64,000 nt of DNA, from the NCBI RefSeq assembly GCF_041435215.1, contig NZ_CP108394.1:10602001-10666000 (forward strand), given 5' to 3'. This document shows, one piece after another, positions 16,143-25,107 of this stretch. Origin of the DNA: Streptomyces sp. NBC_01314. Its GTDB lineage: Bacteria; Actinomycetota; Actinomycetes; Streptomycetales; Streptomycetaceae. Both the position numbers and the translations under genes were made by a program. The notes beneath the pieces are model-generated. The model was not told the DNA's origin. It saw only the letters and a list, made by a program, of their open reading frames with translations, and did no database searches. Numbering within the stretch: the first letter of the stretch is position 1; every line of letters starts with the position of its first letter.

Positions 16143-16213
16143 CGTGGGCACCGAGCATCGGCATCGACGGGCACGGTGCGGATTCCTGGCGGCTGCTTCT
16201 CACGGGAGCTGCG
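16143..16213. repeat. about 71-bp repeat, copy 1 (other copy 28535-28607)
   Basis: The stretch containing CCGAGCATCGGCATC, GGTGCGGATTCCTGGC and GGGAGCTGCGG matches 28535-28607 almost base for base. On the minus strand both copies begin with codons for PQLP-stop, so copy 1 seems to carry the last codons and 3' flank of an SDR gene like 28593-29291. The surrounding gap 15860-16362 has no gene. Confidence 0.65.
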
Positions 16214-16362
16214 GACGGCCCATCGACTCGCCGCGGCCTACGAGTGGGAGTTCGCCCACCCGATCGCCAACGTCGCACGTCAGGCGAGGAGTTCGGAGCC
16301 CGAGATCCTCGCCGAGCAACTCGCCTCGTGGAGGATCTCGGCCTTCCGGAAGGACTGTTCCC

Positions 16363-17367
16363 TCATACCATCTTGACGACGACCTTGCCGGCCTTCGCGC
16401 GCCTCTTCTCGGCGTACTCCAGCGCCTCTCGGGTCGACTCGAACGGGAAGACGGTGTCGACGACGGGGTGGATCCTGCCGGCGTCGACGAGTGGGGTGAG
16501 CTTGCGCAACTGGTCGCCGCTGGCCTTCATGAACAGGAACGAGTACGTCACCTGCCGGCGCCGGGCGCGGCGTCGGATCCGGAAGCTCAGTGCGGACATC
16601 ACCAGCCGGATGATCGGATTCGCACCCAGCTCCCTGGCGAAAGCCGCGTCGGGCGGGCCCGCGACACTGATGACCTGCCCGCCGGGCTTGAGCACGTCCA
16701 GGGACTTGTGGAGCGTCTTGCCGCCGAGAGAGTCCAGGACGACGTCGTAGTCGTGCAGCACCGTCTCGAATGCCTGCTTCTTGTAGTCGACGACGATGTC
16801 CGCGCCCAGACGCTTCGCCAGGTCGACGTTGGCCGTGCTCGCGGTGGTGGCCACGTGCGCGCCCAGCTGCTTCGCCAGCTGGACGGCGATGGTGCCCAGG
16901 CCGCCGGAACCCGCGTGGATGAGGACCTTCTGGCCCGGCTGGACGCGCGCCCGCTCTACCAGCACCTGCCATGCGGTCAGGGCGACCAGCGGAAGGGACG
17001 CGGCCTCCTCCATGGTCAGTGTGACCGGCTTGATCGCCACGTCGTCCTGGTGCACGGCGATGAGTTCGGCGAACGTGCCGATGCGGTCCTGGTCGGGCCG
17101 CGCGTAGACCTCGTCGCCCACCGAGAACCGAGTGACGGCCGCACCCACCTCGACCACCACCCCGGCCAGGTCGTTGCCCGGGACGAAAGGAACCCGGTAC
17201 GGCAGGATTGCCTTGAATGCCCCGTCCAGGGTCTTGAGATCGAGCGGGTTGATGCTCGCCGCATAAATCTGGATCAGGACGTCGTCCGCGCCCACCTCCG
17301 GGTCCGGCGCCTCACCGGCCCGCAGGCCGGCCCTGTCGCCGTAGCGCTCGACCAGGAATGCCCTCAT
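16363..17367 (-). CDS. MDR-family NADP-dependent oxidoreductase (quinone-oxidoreductase-like)
   Basis: A 334-residue protein. The N-terminal GroES-like domain reads AASINPLDLKTLDG and PFVPGNDLAGVVVEVGAAVT. The NADPH-binding Rossmann domain reads KVLIHAGSGGLGTIAVQLAK (GxGGxG at 153-158). It has no zinc-ligand Cys cluster, so it belongs to the zinc-free quinone oxidoreductase/enoyl reductase branch. It ends GKVVVKMV, as is typical. The ATG has GGAGAGAACG upstream. A perfect ATTACG-TT-CGTAAT palindrome lies 148 bp upstream of the start. A deleted second copy, including this leader, is at 23619-23910 beside another alpha/beta-hydrolase. Confidence 0.85.
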   Translation of the reverse strand: MRAFLVERYGDRAGLRAGEAPDPEVGADDVLIQIYAASINPLDLKTLDGAFKAILPYRVPFVPGNDLAGVVVEVGAAVTRFSVGDEVYARPDQDRIGTFAELIAVHQDDVAIKPVTLTMEEAASLPLVALTAWQVLVERARVQPGQKVLIHAGSGGLGTIAVQLAKQLGAHVATTASTANVDLAKRLGADIVVDYKKQAFETVLHDYDVVLDSLGGKTLHKSLDVLKPGGQVISVAGPPDAAFARELGANPIIRLVMSALSFRIRRRARRRQVTYSFLFMKASGDQLRKLTPLVDAGRIHPVVDTVFPFESTREALEYAEKRRAKAGKVVVKMV

Positions 17368-17514
17368 CGTTCTCTCCGTATCTTGCTCGCAAGCGGACGG
17401 GCTGGGTGCGGTGCCCGGCGTTCACCTCGGCCGGCAGGGCTTTCGAGGGCCCGTCTTGCGTCATGGATGCCGTCGGTAGCCGGTGTGGTCAACGAAAGAT
17501 CCAAAGCCAGTTGA

Positions 17515-17528
17515 ATTACGTTCGTAAT
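17515..17528. promoter_or_regulatory. ATTACG-TT-CGTAAT perfect palindrome (site A2), candidate TetR operator
   Basis: Six-base arms around TT, 148 bp upstream of the MDR start, within TTGAATTACGTTCGTAAT. The first 13 bases TTGAATTACGTTC are identical at 23952-23964. A related site precedes TetR-1 at 10494. Confidence 0.6.
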
Positions 17529-17721
17529 ATTAAATGGTCGGCCGGTGGATGGCAAGTAAGCCCTCGTCTGTGAAGGTGCATCGCGCCTGGGGCGGAATCG
17601 GGGCATCAACGAGAAGCGCCCGGCCGCCGGGCCATCGCCCGCAAGGCCCCGCGACAGTCGGCTCTGTGGCGAGGCATGGGTGCGGTGTGGTGTGGTTTCA
17701 AGCAGTGCGCCCCGGCGGGGC

Positions 17722-17775
17722 GGACGGGCGCCCTGCGGCAATGGACGGGCGCGCGCTGTCCGCATGGACGGGCGC
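17722..17775. repeat. three copies of GGACGGGCGC
   Basis: Copies at 17722, 17743 and 17766 (spacing 21 and 23 bp) lie in the gap 17529-17865 between the GlxA-type regulator's stop and the MDR promoter. No gene is seen there. They may be chance GC-rich repeats or a terminator/regulatory region. Confidence 0.35.
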
Positions 17776-17865
17776 GTGCTGTGTGGCGAAGGCCATTCCC
17801 CCCCCCGGCCGTGAACGGTGCGCCGGTTCGTCAACGCGTCCGCAGGGCGGGAGGCGCGGTGGTGC

Positions 17866-18825
17866 TCAGTGCGTGGGGGACAGGGTGCCGCGGAAGGTGC
17901 GCCGGTAGGTGAGCGGGGAGACGCCGATGGCGGCGTGCAGGTGTTCTCGTAGCGATGTGCCGCCGGCGAAGCCGACTTGGCCGGCGATCTCGTCCACCGG
18001 CAGGTCGGTGGTTTCCAGGAGGTGTCGTGCGCGGTCGACGCGCTGCTGGATCAGCCAGCGTCCCGGGCTCATGCCCACCTCTTCGGTGAAGCGGCGGGCG
18101 AAGGTGCGCAGGCTCATGTGGGAGTGCTCGGCGAGGTCCGTCAGGGTCATGGGCTCGTGGAGGTTCTCCAGCGCCCACTGGCGGGCGGTGGCCGTTCCGC
18201 TGGCCGTGGCCTCGGGCACCGGGTGCTGGATGTACTGCGCCTGTCCTCCTTCGCGCCACGGGGGGACGATGCACATGCGGGCCACCTGATTGGCGACTTC
18301 AGTGCCGTGGTCCTTGCGAATGATGTGCAGGCAGACGTCGAGCCCGGAGGCGGCGCCGGCCGAGGTCAGCACATCTCCGTCATCGATGAACAGGACGTCG
18401 GGATCCAGTGCGACCTGAGGGAAGCGTGCGCGGAAGAGGTCCGCGACCATCCAGTGGGTGGTGGCCGGCCGACCGTCGAGGAGACCGGCTGCGGCAAGGA
18501 CGAAGGCGCCGGTGCAGATCGATACGAGGCGGGCGCCTGGAGCCACGGACGCGAGCACCTGGACCACGGCTTGCGGAGCTTCCCGGGTCACGGCGGTGGT
18601 GACGAAGGGCGGGATGATGACGGTGTCGGCGGTGTGCAGCACCTCCGGGCCGTGCTCGACGGTGATCGAGAAGTCGGAGTTGGTGCGGACCGGGCGGCCG
18701 TCGACGCTGCAGGTGAGAACCTCGTAACGGCCCACCGCCGCCCCGAATACCCGGCTGGGAATGCCCAGTTCGAAGGGGTACACACCGTCGATGGCCAGAA
18801 CGACGACTCGATGAATGGGCACCAT
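17866..18825 (-). CDS. GlxA-type AraC regulator (DJ-1/PfpI domain + AraC HTH)
   Basis: 319 residues from the ATG at 18825, chosen because the protein then begins with the DJ-1/PfpI domain (VVVLAIDGVYPFELGIPSRVFG). The open frame extends further upstream but is not protein-like. Residues 1 to about 190 are glutamine-amidotransferase-like, with SICTGAFVLAAAGLLDG (the Cys position of the fold) and ATTHWMVADLF. The C-terminus is an AraC helix-turn-helix pair: LTDLAEHSHMSLRTFARRFT, GMSPGRWLIQQRVDRARHLL, VGFAGGTSLREHLHAAIGVS. Such proteins activate catabolic or transport genes in response to small ligands. The OYE/amidase operon upstream on the same strand is a possible target. Confidence 0.85.
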   Translation of the reverse strand: MVPIHRVVVLAIDGVYPFELGIPSRVFGAAVGRYEVLTCSVDGRPVRTNSDFSITVEHGPEVLHTADTVIIPPFVTTAVTREAPQAVVQVLASVAPGARLVSICTGAFVLAAAGLLDGRPATTHWMVADLFRARFPQVALDPDVLFIDDGDVLTSAGAASGLDVCLHIIRKDHGTEVANQVARMCIVPPWREGGQAQYIQHPVPEATASGTATARQWALENLHEPMTLTDLAEHSHMSLRTFARRFTEEVGMSPGRWLIQQRVDRARHLLETTDLPVDEIAGQVGFAGGTSLREHLHAAIGVSPLTYRRTFRGTLSPTH

Positions 18826-19266
18826 GGCGTGATCCCGTCGAAAGTTGGAATTCAGGCCATGGTATCGGACCGTTACGGCAACGCGCAGCACGCGCAGCGT
18901 CGCCCTGTGCGCAACGGTCCTTTCGCCGAGCAACGGCGCCTTGGCCTTCCCGACGGGGACCCGGTGGGGTGGTCGCCGACACCTGACGTCTGCCGCGGAC
19001 GAGATTGCCGGCCATCCGGCAAGGGCCACGGCTCGGAGACCCGGATGGGCCGCATGATCAGCACCATGGGCAGGAGGACCCGAGGCGTTCACCGCGACCT
19101 TCAGCGAACCTGGGACCGGTGGTGAGGTCGCGCCGGGCCCAGCACGGTTCAGGCGACAAGCAGGTGCCACTGGGGTCGGTGGACAGTGCTGAGACGCTCC
19201 ATCGGGTAGCGCGGCCTGTCCCGAGCCGGGCTCAGCGTGGGCTCCGACCGTGGAAGCTGCAGGCGC
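18826..19266. other. gap with no recognised gene
   Basis: The stretch separates the OYE gene's stop from the GlxA start. Frames on both strands are long but lack protein-like composition. The promoter of the GlxA gene must lie within the first about 150 bp. No repeat or hairpin stands out. Confidence 0.4.
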
Positions 19267-20514
19267 TCATGACCCGCCACGCCTGGCGCGGAACGAGGTG
19301 CGCCCGTTCCGCCGAACCATTGCGAGGGTGGCTGCAAGGCTGCCGCGATTCAGGTCGGGCCGCAGGCCGTTCCCGAGGCGATGTATCTGGTCGGTGTGCC
19401 AGCTGATGTCCAGTACGCCGTCCAGGACCTTGAGGTCGGCGATTTTACCCAGCAGGGTCCTCATGCCGTAGCGCACCTGGTGTGCCGTGAGTGCGTCGGC
19501 CCGCCCTTCGAGGATGAGCCGGGCCGCGTCTGGTGTGGTGATCGTCGGCCGGCCGATGCCGACCACGTCGCATTCGCCGGCCTGTACGGCTCGCAGCATG
19601 GCATCGCGGGTGCGGAATCCGCCTGTGACGGCGAGGGGGATGTCGCCCACGCGCTTGCGAACCGTGCGGGCGTATTCCAAGAAGTACGCCTCGCGTGCCC
19701 TGGTGCTGGGGGCCGCCGAGCCACTCATGGCCATGGACTCGTAACTACCGCCGCTGACCTCGATGAGGTCGACGCCTTCGTGGGCGAGCGCGGCCAGCAC
19801 GGCCTGGGACTCGTCCTCGGTGAAGCCGCCCCGCTGGAAGTCCGCCGAGTTGAGTTTGACGCCCACCGCGAAGCCGGGCCCGACGCGGCCGCGGATGCGG
19901 CGGACGACCTCGAGGCCGAAACGCATCCGCCGCTCGAGATCGCCGCCCCAGTCGTCGTCGCGCCGGTTCGACAGCGGTGACAGGAACTGCGAGATGAGAT
20001 ACCCGTGGGCCGCTTGCACCTGTACACCGTTGAAGCCGGCTGTCTCGCACACGGCCGCGGCCGTGGCGAAGCGCTCGATGATCTCCTCGATCTCCGCGGG
20101 TCGCAGTTCGCGCGGCGTCGTGGCTCCGGGCAGTTTCGGCGGGACCGGGCTGGGGGCCACCGGCGTGTGTCCGAGTGCCAAGGGGTTGGCCTGGCGTCCG
20201 GGGTGGTTGAGCTGTGCCCAGATCGCACCGCCCGAGTCCTGGGCCGACTTGGCCCAGCGCGAGAGCGCGTCGAGATCACGCTCGTCCTCGATGACGATGT
20301 TGCCCGGTTCACCGAGCTGTGCGCGATCGACCATGACGTTGCCGGTGATCATGAGGCCGTAGCCGCCGCGGCTCCATGTGGAGTACAGACGGCCGAGGCG
20401 CCCGTCGGGGGCGTTGTTCTTGTTTCCCAGCGACTCGCTGAGTGCCGACTTCATGAGGCGGTTGGGCAGTATCTGGCCGTTCGGGAGAGTGAGGGGGGTG
20501 TCCAGCGTATTCAT
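19267..20514 (-). CDS. Old Yellow Enzyme-type NADH:flavin oxidoreductase
   Basis: A 415-residue TIM-barrel flavoprotein. FMN- and substrate-binding motifs include NRLMKSALSESLG, AQLNHPGRQ (101-108), GVQVQAAHGYLISQFLSP (His170, Tyr172), NRRDDDWGGDLERRMRF and DVVGIGRPTITTP. Catalysis is reduction of activated C=C bonds (enones, 2,4-dienoyl-CoA) with NAD(P)H via FMN. There is no Fe-S cluster motif and no C-terminal pyridine-nucleotide domain, so this is a single-domain class member. It starts 80 bp beyond the stop of the amidase on the same strand and probably shares its transcript. Together they could process an unsaturated amide or ketone. Confidence 0.88.
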   Translation of the reverse strand: MNTLDTPLTLPNGQILPNRLMKSALSESLGNKNNAPDGRLGRLYSTWSRGGYGLMITGNVMVDRAQLGEPGNIVIEDERDLDALSRWAKSAQDSGGAIWAQLNHPGRQANPLALGHTPVAPSPVPPKLPGATTPRELRPAEIEEIIERFATAAAVCETAGFNGVQVQAAHGYLISQFLSPLSNRRDDDWGGDLERRMRFGLEVVRRIRGRVGPGFAVGVKLNSADFQRGGFTEDESQAVLAALAHEGVDLIEVSGGSYESMAMSGSAAPSTRAREAYFLEYARTVRKRVGDIPLAVTGGFRTRDAMLRAVQAGECDVVGIGRPTITTPDAARLILEGRADALTAHQVRYGMRTLLGKIADLKVLDGVLDISWHTDQIHRLGNGLRPDLNRGSLAATLAMVRRNGRTSFRARRGGS

Positions 20515-20593
20515 CGGGGCCTACTTCGGTGTGGTCGCCGCCAGCCGGGGTTGCCTGGAGGTCGGGTTCGGGGCAGTGGGGGTCGGCGGATCG

Positions 20594-22063
20594 TCACATG
20601 AAGGCCGGAGGGGGCTGGTAGCCCTCGAGTTCTCGGCCGAGGAGCTCGGCGAACTTGATGGTGGTGAGGTCTCCGCCGCTCGGACCCATCGCCTGGAGCC
20701 CGACCGGCAGACCGTCTCGGCCGGTTCGCACGGGGATGGTCGTCGCCGGAGAGCCGGCCACGTTGGCGATGGCGCTCCACTTGACCTGGTCCCAGTAGGG
20801 GCGAGGCCGCTCGTCGACCTGGATCCGGCGTCCGAATCTGTCGATCGGTTTGTTGTGATGAGGCGGTGCCGTGGTCGGTGTGACCGGCATGAGCAGAACA
20901 TCGAAGTCCCGGAAGAACTCGGTCCACCGCTGCCGCAGCTCATGGCGTGCCACGTCCGCCTGGAGCCAGCTGTAGTGGGACTGGAAGGTTCCTCGCAGGG
21001 CGTGCAGCGCTTCTCCACGAGGATGCTGGACGAGACGCGCGAGGAGTGCGGTGTTGGAGGCCGCTGTCAGTCCGGATCGGTCGTAGGTGAACGCACCGAA
21101 GAGCAGGCGCAGGAAGATGTCATGACTGGTCGCCATGTCTCCCGGGAGGCCGGAGGGCCGCAACTCGACCTTCGCGCCGGCCGCCTTGAGGGCATTGAGG
21201 GCGTCGTCCATCGCTGTGGCGACATCGTGGTCGACGGGACACGACACGTCCTCGGGCCACACCGCGATCCGGAAGCCACGCAGTTCGCTCGCCCTGGGTG
21301 GAGCGAGGGTGTAGCTGAATCCGCCGTCGCGCTCGGGCGGTCCCACCGTCGCGTGCAGGATGGGGACGAGATCGCGCGCCTCGCGCACCTGGGCGCCCGC
21401 GCAGGCGAGGTCGATCTCCCCCCATCGCCCGACACCGGGTCCGCCCGGCACGTGGCCGATCAGCGGGATGGACCGCCAGGTCGCCTTGTGTCCGTAGAGG
21501 CCGTTGAAGTGTGCTGGGATGCGGGTGGATCCGCCGATCTCCGAGCCGAAGTCGAAAGCGGTCAGCCCCGCGGCTGTGGCCACGGCGCCACCCCCTGCGG
21601 AGCCTCCGGAGGTGCGTGTGGTGTTCCACGGGTTCAACGTGGGTCCGAACACCGGGTTGTCCGCCTGGACGTCCTGGTTCCCCGCGGGCATGTTGGTCTT
21701 GCCGATGATCAACGCACCCGCGGCACGCAGCCGTCGTACCGCTTCGGCGTCCTGTTCGGGCACGTAGTCCTTGAGGTGGGGCCGACCACAGACGGTCCGC
21801 AGACCAGCGGTCTCGTAGCTGTCCTTCAGCGTGATCGGCAGACCGTGCAGCGGGCCGAGTTCTGCCCCACTCGCCCGTTTCGCGTCGGCATTCCTGGCCG
21901 CGTGTCGCGCCCGCTCGACGTCAAGGGTGACGATCGCGTTGAGCGTGCCGTTGTGGGCGTCGATGCGGCTCAGGTAGACCTCGAGCAGTTCCTCACTCGA
22001 CACCTCGCCCGAGGCCAGCGCACTCAACTGGTCAGCGGCTGACTGAAATGGGAGGTCATGCAC
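20594..22063 (-). CDS. amidase signature family hydrolase
   Basis: A 489-residue protein. The Ser-cisSer-Lys triad is visible: Lys80 in GLPITLKDSYETAG, cis-Ser155 in TSGGSAGGGAVATAAG, and nucleophile Ser179 in FDFGSEIGGSTRIPAH. The N-terminal AADQLSALASGEVSSEELLE is typical of free-standing amidases rather than GatA, since no gatB/C neighbour exists. It hydrolyses amides to acid and ammonia; substrates range from aryl acetamides to fatty amides. It is first in a likely two-gene operon with the OYE gene. A GTATGGTCGTAAT site lies 92-104 bp upstream on the minus strand. Confidence 0.88.
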   Translation of the reverse strand: MHDLPFQSAADQLSALASGEVSSEELLEVYLSRIDAHNGTLNAIVTLDVERARHAARNADAKRASGAELGPLHGLPITLKDSYETAGLRTVCGRPHLKDYVPEQDAEAVRRLRAAGALIIGKTNMPAGNQDVQADNPVFGPTLNPWNTTRTSGGSAGGGAVATAAGLTAFDFGSEIGGSTRIPAHFNGLYGHKATWRSIPLIGHVPGGPGVGRWGEIDLACAGAQVREARDLVPILHATVGPPERDGGFSYTLAPPRASELRGFRIAVWPEDVSCPVDHDVATAMDDALNALKAAGAKVELRPSGLPGDMATSHDIFLRLLFGAFTYDRSGLTAASNTALLARLVQHPRGEALHALRGTFQSHYSWLQADVARHELRQRWTEFFRDFDVLLMPVTPTTAPPHHNKPIDRFGRRIQVDERPRPYWDQVKWSAIANVAGSPATTIPVRTGRDGLPVGLQAMGPSGGDLTTIKFAELLGRELEGYQPPPAFM

Positions 22064-22154
22064 GAAGGGCCTCGTTTCTGTATGCGCTGATTCGGCGGGA
22101 CCAGAGGCCGAGAGGGGGAGGTCCCCTGACGCCCCAAGGGCGAACGGTCATACT

Positions 22155-22167
22155 ATTACGACCATAC
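22155..22167 (-). promoter_or_regulatory. GTATGGTCGTAAT (site B), amidase promoter
   Basis: Read on the minus strand, this 13-mer is identical to 29396-29408 upstream of the SDR. GTAAT follows 9 bp from ATTAC to make a wider inverted repeat (22155-22173). It lies about 95 bp before the amidase start. Confidence 0.55.
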
Positions 22168-22171
22168 GGTA

Positions 22172-22672
22172 ATTTCTAGCCCTTCCCTCATGAAGTTCCG
22201 CGGCCGGGCGCCACTCGGGCCTTTCCGGAATCGATTGCGCCCGGAAGGCCCGCGACGGGCAGTCGCGCCAAGCGTGCGTGAGAGGTCGAAGAACGAAGCC
22301 CGGTCTGTGATCGCACGGGTCGAGACGGGGGAAGCCGTTTTTGTCCGTGCCGCTGGGCCGCCTTGCACCCAGCGATTGACGCGCAGTGGGCGCTGACAAG
22401 CCTCTGCGGCGGGATCGGATGCCAAGGCGTGGAGCCTGTTCACGGGGCCGTCGTGAGGTGATCGACGCGACCGCCGAGAAGGTGCAGACCGGATCGCAGT
22501 GGGTGCGCCTGCCACTGAGACGCGCAACTGGCGGGGCTCAGCCGGGGCTCAGCCGTCGGATGGCGGAGTGTTCGGACGCTGCGGGAGGCGCGCGGGATGG
22601 GCCGGGCATCCCATCGCGCCTCTGGTCCGGCGTCAGTACGGCGAATGTGAGGCCCGCTCCAGCGGCATCCGA
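22172..22672. other. gene-free gap
   Basis: Lies downstream of the alpha/beta-hydrolase at 22673 and upstream of the amidase promoter. No frame has both a ribosome site and protein-like content. No hairpin or repeat was noticed. Confidence 0.4.
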
Positions 22673-23548
22673 TCAAACTCGGGACTCGAGGAACCCGAGC
22701 GCCCTAGCGACGAAATCCTCGTGGTTCTGGAAGACCCCTCCGTGGCCGGAATCAGGATAGAGGGGGACGAGTTCGCTCTTGGGCAGACGGGCGGCCAGGT
22801 CGATCGTGTTCTGGCTGGGCACCATCCGGTCGTGGTCACCGTTTGCCACGAGGACGGGCTGGCGTACGGCCGACAGGTCTGACGGGGCCTGGCGGCCCCA
22901 TCGTTTGACGGCCTTCAGCTGGGCGCGGAGCGACGGCAGCGAGATGTCCTTGTCGCGGTTGTCCGTGCGCTCCTCCAGTCGTCGCAGGAGGGCGCGGCCT
23001 GCCTGTCGGCCGCTTGTGGTGTCGGTGAAGAAGAGGGAGAGTTTTGGGTCCTGGCGGGTCAGGGCGCCCTTGATCGTGGCCTGGATGGCGAGAGCCGGAA
23101 CCCTGTCGATGCCGTGGCCGCCCGCGGGACCGGTGCCCGCGAGGATGACCTTGCGGACGAGGTGTGGTTCTTCTTCCGCGACGACCTGCGCGATGAAGCC
23201 GCCCATCGACAGACCGAACAGATCGACCTGGTCGAAGCCGAGGGCCCGGATGAACCGCACCGCGTCGTGGGCCATCCCTTCGATCGTGTCCGGCGTGGAA
23301 CCGCCCGACCCGCCGACCCCGCGGTTTCCGAAGGTGATCACCCGGCGTCGTGCGGCGAGTCCGTCGACGACGCGCGGATCCCAGTTGTCCAGGTTCCCGG
23401 CCATGTGGATCAGGAGGATCAGCGGCACTCCGTCCTCGGGACCGAGCTCCCGGTAGACGAAGTCCATCCCGCCGACGGACACGGAGCGGGTCGGCGCGTT
23501 CTTGTGGCTCGATCGTGAGGGGGGCGGGGAGTTCCGCGGTGCGCTCAT
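22673..23548 (-). CDS. alpha/beta-hydrolase (paralogue of 15011-15859)
   Basis: 291 residues from ATG 23548. The open frame continues upstream through MDR remnants, but the fold starts at residue 20-25 (SVSVGGMDFVYRELGPEDGV). The nucleophile is in FGLSMGGFIAQ (Ser about 119), the acid in ANGDHDRM, and the His in DSGHGGVFQNHED. Unlike 15011-15859 it keeps a His in the oxyanion region (LLIHMAGNLDNWDP). Architecture and the neighbouring MDR remnant mirror the 15-17 kb pair, so this is the second copy of that module with the hydrolase still intact. Substrate unknown. Confidence 0.82.
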   Translation of the reverse strand: MSAPRNSPPPSRSSHKNAPTRSVSVGGMDFVYRELGPEDGVPLILLIHMAGNLDNWDPRVVDGLAARRRVITFGNRGVGGSGGSTPDTIEGMAHDAVRFIRALGFDQVDLFGLSMGGFIAQVVAEEEPHLVRKVILAGTGPAGGHGIDRVPALAIQATIKGALTRQDPKLSLFFTDTTSGRQAGRALLRRLEERTDNRDKDISLPSLRAQLKAVKRWGRQAPSDLSAVRQPVLVANGDHDRMVPSQNTIDLAARLPKSELVPLYPDSGHGGVFQNHEDFVARALGFLESRV

Positions 23549-23618
23549 GTCCAGGTCTTTCGTGTAGGTGGGTGTCGGGGCGGTCTCGTTGCCGGGGGAC
23601 CGGAGGGAATCGGGTTCT

Positions 23619-23910
23619 TCACGTGATCGTGACGACGACCGTGCCTGTCTTCGCGTGCCCTGTCCCGGCGTACTCCAGCGCCTTCCGGGTCGACTCGAAC
23701 GGGAAGGCGGTGTCGGGTTGCGGGCCGAATCCTGTCGGCGTCGATGAGCGGGGTGAGCGTGGCCGGCTTGATCGCCACATCGTCCTGGTGCACTGCGACG
23801 AGTTCGGTGAACGTGTCGACGCGGTCCTTGTCGGGTCGCGCATGGCGTCATCGTCGATCGTGCACCCGTAACTGCCGCACCCGCCTCGACCACCACCCCG
23901 GCCAGGTCGT
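23619..23910 (-). pseudogene. decayed MDR oxidoreductase (second copy of 16363-17367)
   Basis: Three pieces of the MDR protein remain, in shifting frames: DDLAGVVVEAGAAVT (residues about 66-79 of the intact copy), AVHQDDVAIKPATLTP with flanks (about 90-117), and AFPFESTRKALEYAGTGHAK plus TGTVVVTIT-stop (about 305-334). The N-terminal 65 codons and the whole Rossmann domain are deleted. The leader CACACCGG...GGCATCCATGACG of the intact gene is still recognisable at about 23909-23930, joined directly to codon 66. This proves duplication followed by internal deletion. Confidence 0.8.
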
Positions 23911-23954
23911 CATGGATGCCGGTGTGACTGGCACACCGGGCTCCGGCTGATTGA

Positions 23955-23968
23955 ATTACGTTCATCAT
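23955..23968. promoter_or_regulatory. ATTACG-TT-CATCAT, decayed site A3
   Basis: Shares TTGAATTACGTTC with site A2 at 17515, but the right arm has lost symmetry. It sits in front of the decayed MDR copy and could still serve the intact hydrolase 400 bp downstream. Confidence 0.45.
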
Positions 23969-24451
23969 TCTATGAGGTTGGTCAACGGCCCGCAAGGGGG
24001 CCCTGGCTCCCCGGTGTGTCATGTCTCGTGGCGGCGAGACGCCGGTCGGCGGCGCGGGCGCTTCGGTCATGCCCCGACATGGCTCACAGGTGACCCCGCC
24101 GCCTCCGGGCGGGCGGGCCGGGGCGTGGTCGCTGTGGCGGCCATGCTTCTGGTGGCCTCCTGTTCCAGGAGCAGTTTGTGACGGAAGCCCTCGACTTTCT
24201 TGAGGGGTAGCGGGTGAGGGCAGGGGCGGGCGGTATGCGCGCTGGGGACGTCGGTGGCTTCCCCGGCCCGGGTGGTCGACGCCCGTCGACCAGTCATGCG
24301 TGTCGGAGAGGCCACTTGACGAGTCCGAAGGGGCGGAGAGCGGCCATTACCCGGACGGACGGAAGGTTGTCGCATCCGGGTTCGGCTCAATGCCCTCGCG
24401 CATCGCCGGGCGGAGGTCGGCCACCAGACTGCTGCGACCCGGACGTTCCTC
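23969..24451. other. gene-free gap
   Basis: Lies between the TetR-2 stop and the decayed MDR promoter. Open frames on both strands look like shadows of GC-biased DNA. Nothing is supported. Confidence 0.4.
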
Positions 24452-25024
24452 TCAGGGCATGAACGTGCGGGCGTTCTCGATTCCCTGCTCGAGGACCTCG
24501 TCGGCGAACTTGCGGTCGGCGAGGGCGCGGGACAGTTGCAGTGTCCCCACCAGCATGGTGAAGAGCCCAATGGCCCTGCCGCGAGCGGACTGCGGATCCG
24601 CAGGCGCCAGACGAGCGGCGATCTCTTCCACGATGGCCGTCGCGCCCTCGGTGTACGCCTGCTTGGTGACGTCCGCGCAGCGGCCGATCTCGTCGAGCAG
24701 TGCGGCGGAGGGGCATCCGGTGCTGGGCCGGTCACGGTGCTCGGGCGACAGGTAGCCGCGAACGAAGTCCTCGACTCCCTGTCGGCCGGGCCGCAGAGTG
24801 TCGTACTTCTCCACCTGTGTGCGCAGTTCATCGGCGACAACGTTGGCGACGAGGTCGTCCTTGGAGGCGAAGTGGGCGTAGAACGCTCCGTTGGTGAGCC
24901 CGGCGTCGGCCATCAGTGTCGAGATGCCTGAGCCGTCTATGCCGTCCTGCTTGAATCGGTGGCCGGCCTTCTCGATGATCCGTTGCCGCGTCACCTGCTT
25001 GTGCTCCTTGGCGTAGCGCGCCAC
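24452..25024 (-). CDS. TetR-family repressor TetR-2 (paralogue of TetR-1)
   Basis: 190 residues from GTG 25024, with GGAAGGA 6 nt upstream. The helix-turn-helix reads TRQRIIEKAGHRFKQDGIDG, SGISTLMADAGLTNGAFYAHF and ASKDDLV. The ligand domain carries GYLSPEHRDRPSTGCPSAAL, LLDEIGRCADVTKQAYTEGA and VGTLQLSRALADRKFADEVL. The same blocks occur in TetR-1 (10572-11162), including the unusual YLSPxHRD motif, so both likely recognise similar DNA and perhaps related ligands. It lies between the MDR-remnant/hydrolase module and the CGNR regulator, with a GCGGTCATAAT-type half-site 73 bp upstream. Confidence 0.88.
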   Translation of the reverse strand: MARYAKEHKQVTRQRIIEKAGHRFKQDGIDGSGISTLMADAGLTNGAFYAHFASKDDLVANVVADELRTQVEKYDTLRPGRQGVEDFVRGYLSPEHRDRPSTGCPSAALLDEIGRCADVTKQAYTEGATAIVEEIAARLAPADPQSARGRAIGLFTMLVGTLQLSRALADRKFADEVLEQGIENARTFMP

Positions 25025-25096
25025 AGGGTTCCTTCCGTCGCGATGTAAGGCCGTTGCTTGGAATCCGAGTCCAGTCTCTTGCCTGGCGTAAATAAT

Positions 25097-25107
25097 ATTA
25101 TGACCGC
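25097..25107 (-). promoter_or_regulatory. GCGGTCATAAT half-site before TetR-2
   Basis: On the minus strand GCGGTCATAAT lies 73-83 bp upstream of the TetR-2 start in an AT-rich stretch (AATAATATTATGACC). It matches the GGTC[GA]TAAT core at 12834, 22155 and 29396. Confidence 0.45.

Noticed and set aside
16072-17514. 480-codon plus-strand frame over the MDR gene
   Set aside because: Shadow of the MDR oxidoreductase; no motif.
20378-22042. 554-codon plus-strand frame over the OYE/amidase genes
   Set aside because: It lies opposite genes with complete active sites and has no recognisable domain.
22673-24070. Hydrolase starting at 24070 with a long N-terminus
   Set aside because: The first about 175 residues overlap an MDR remnant in other frames and lack hydrolase features. 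The fold begins near residue 20 after ATG 23548.
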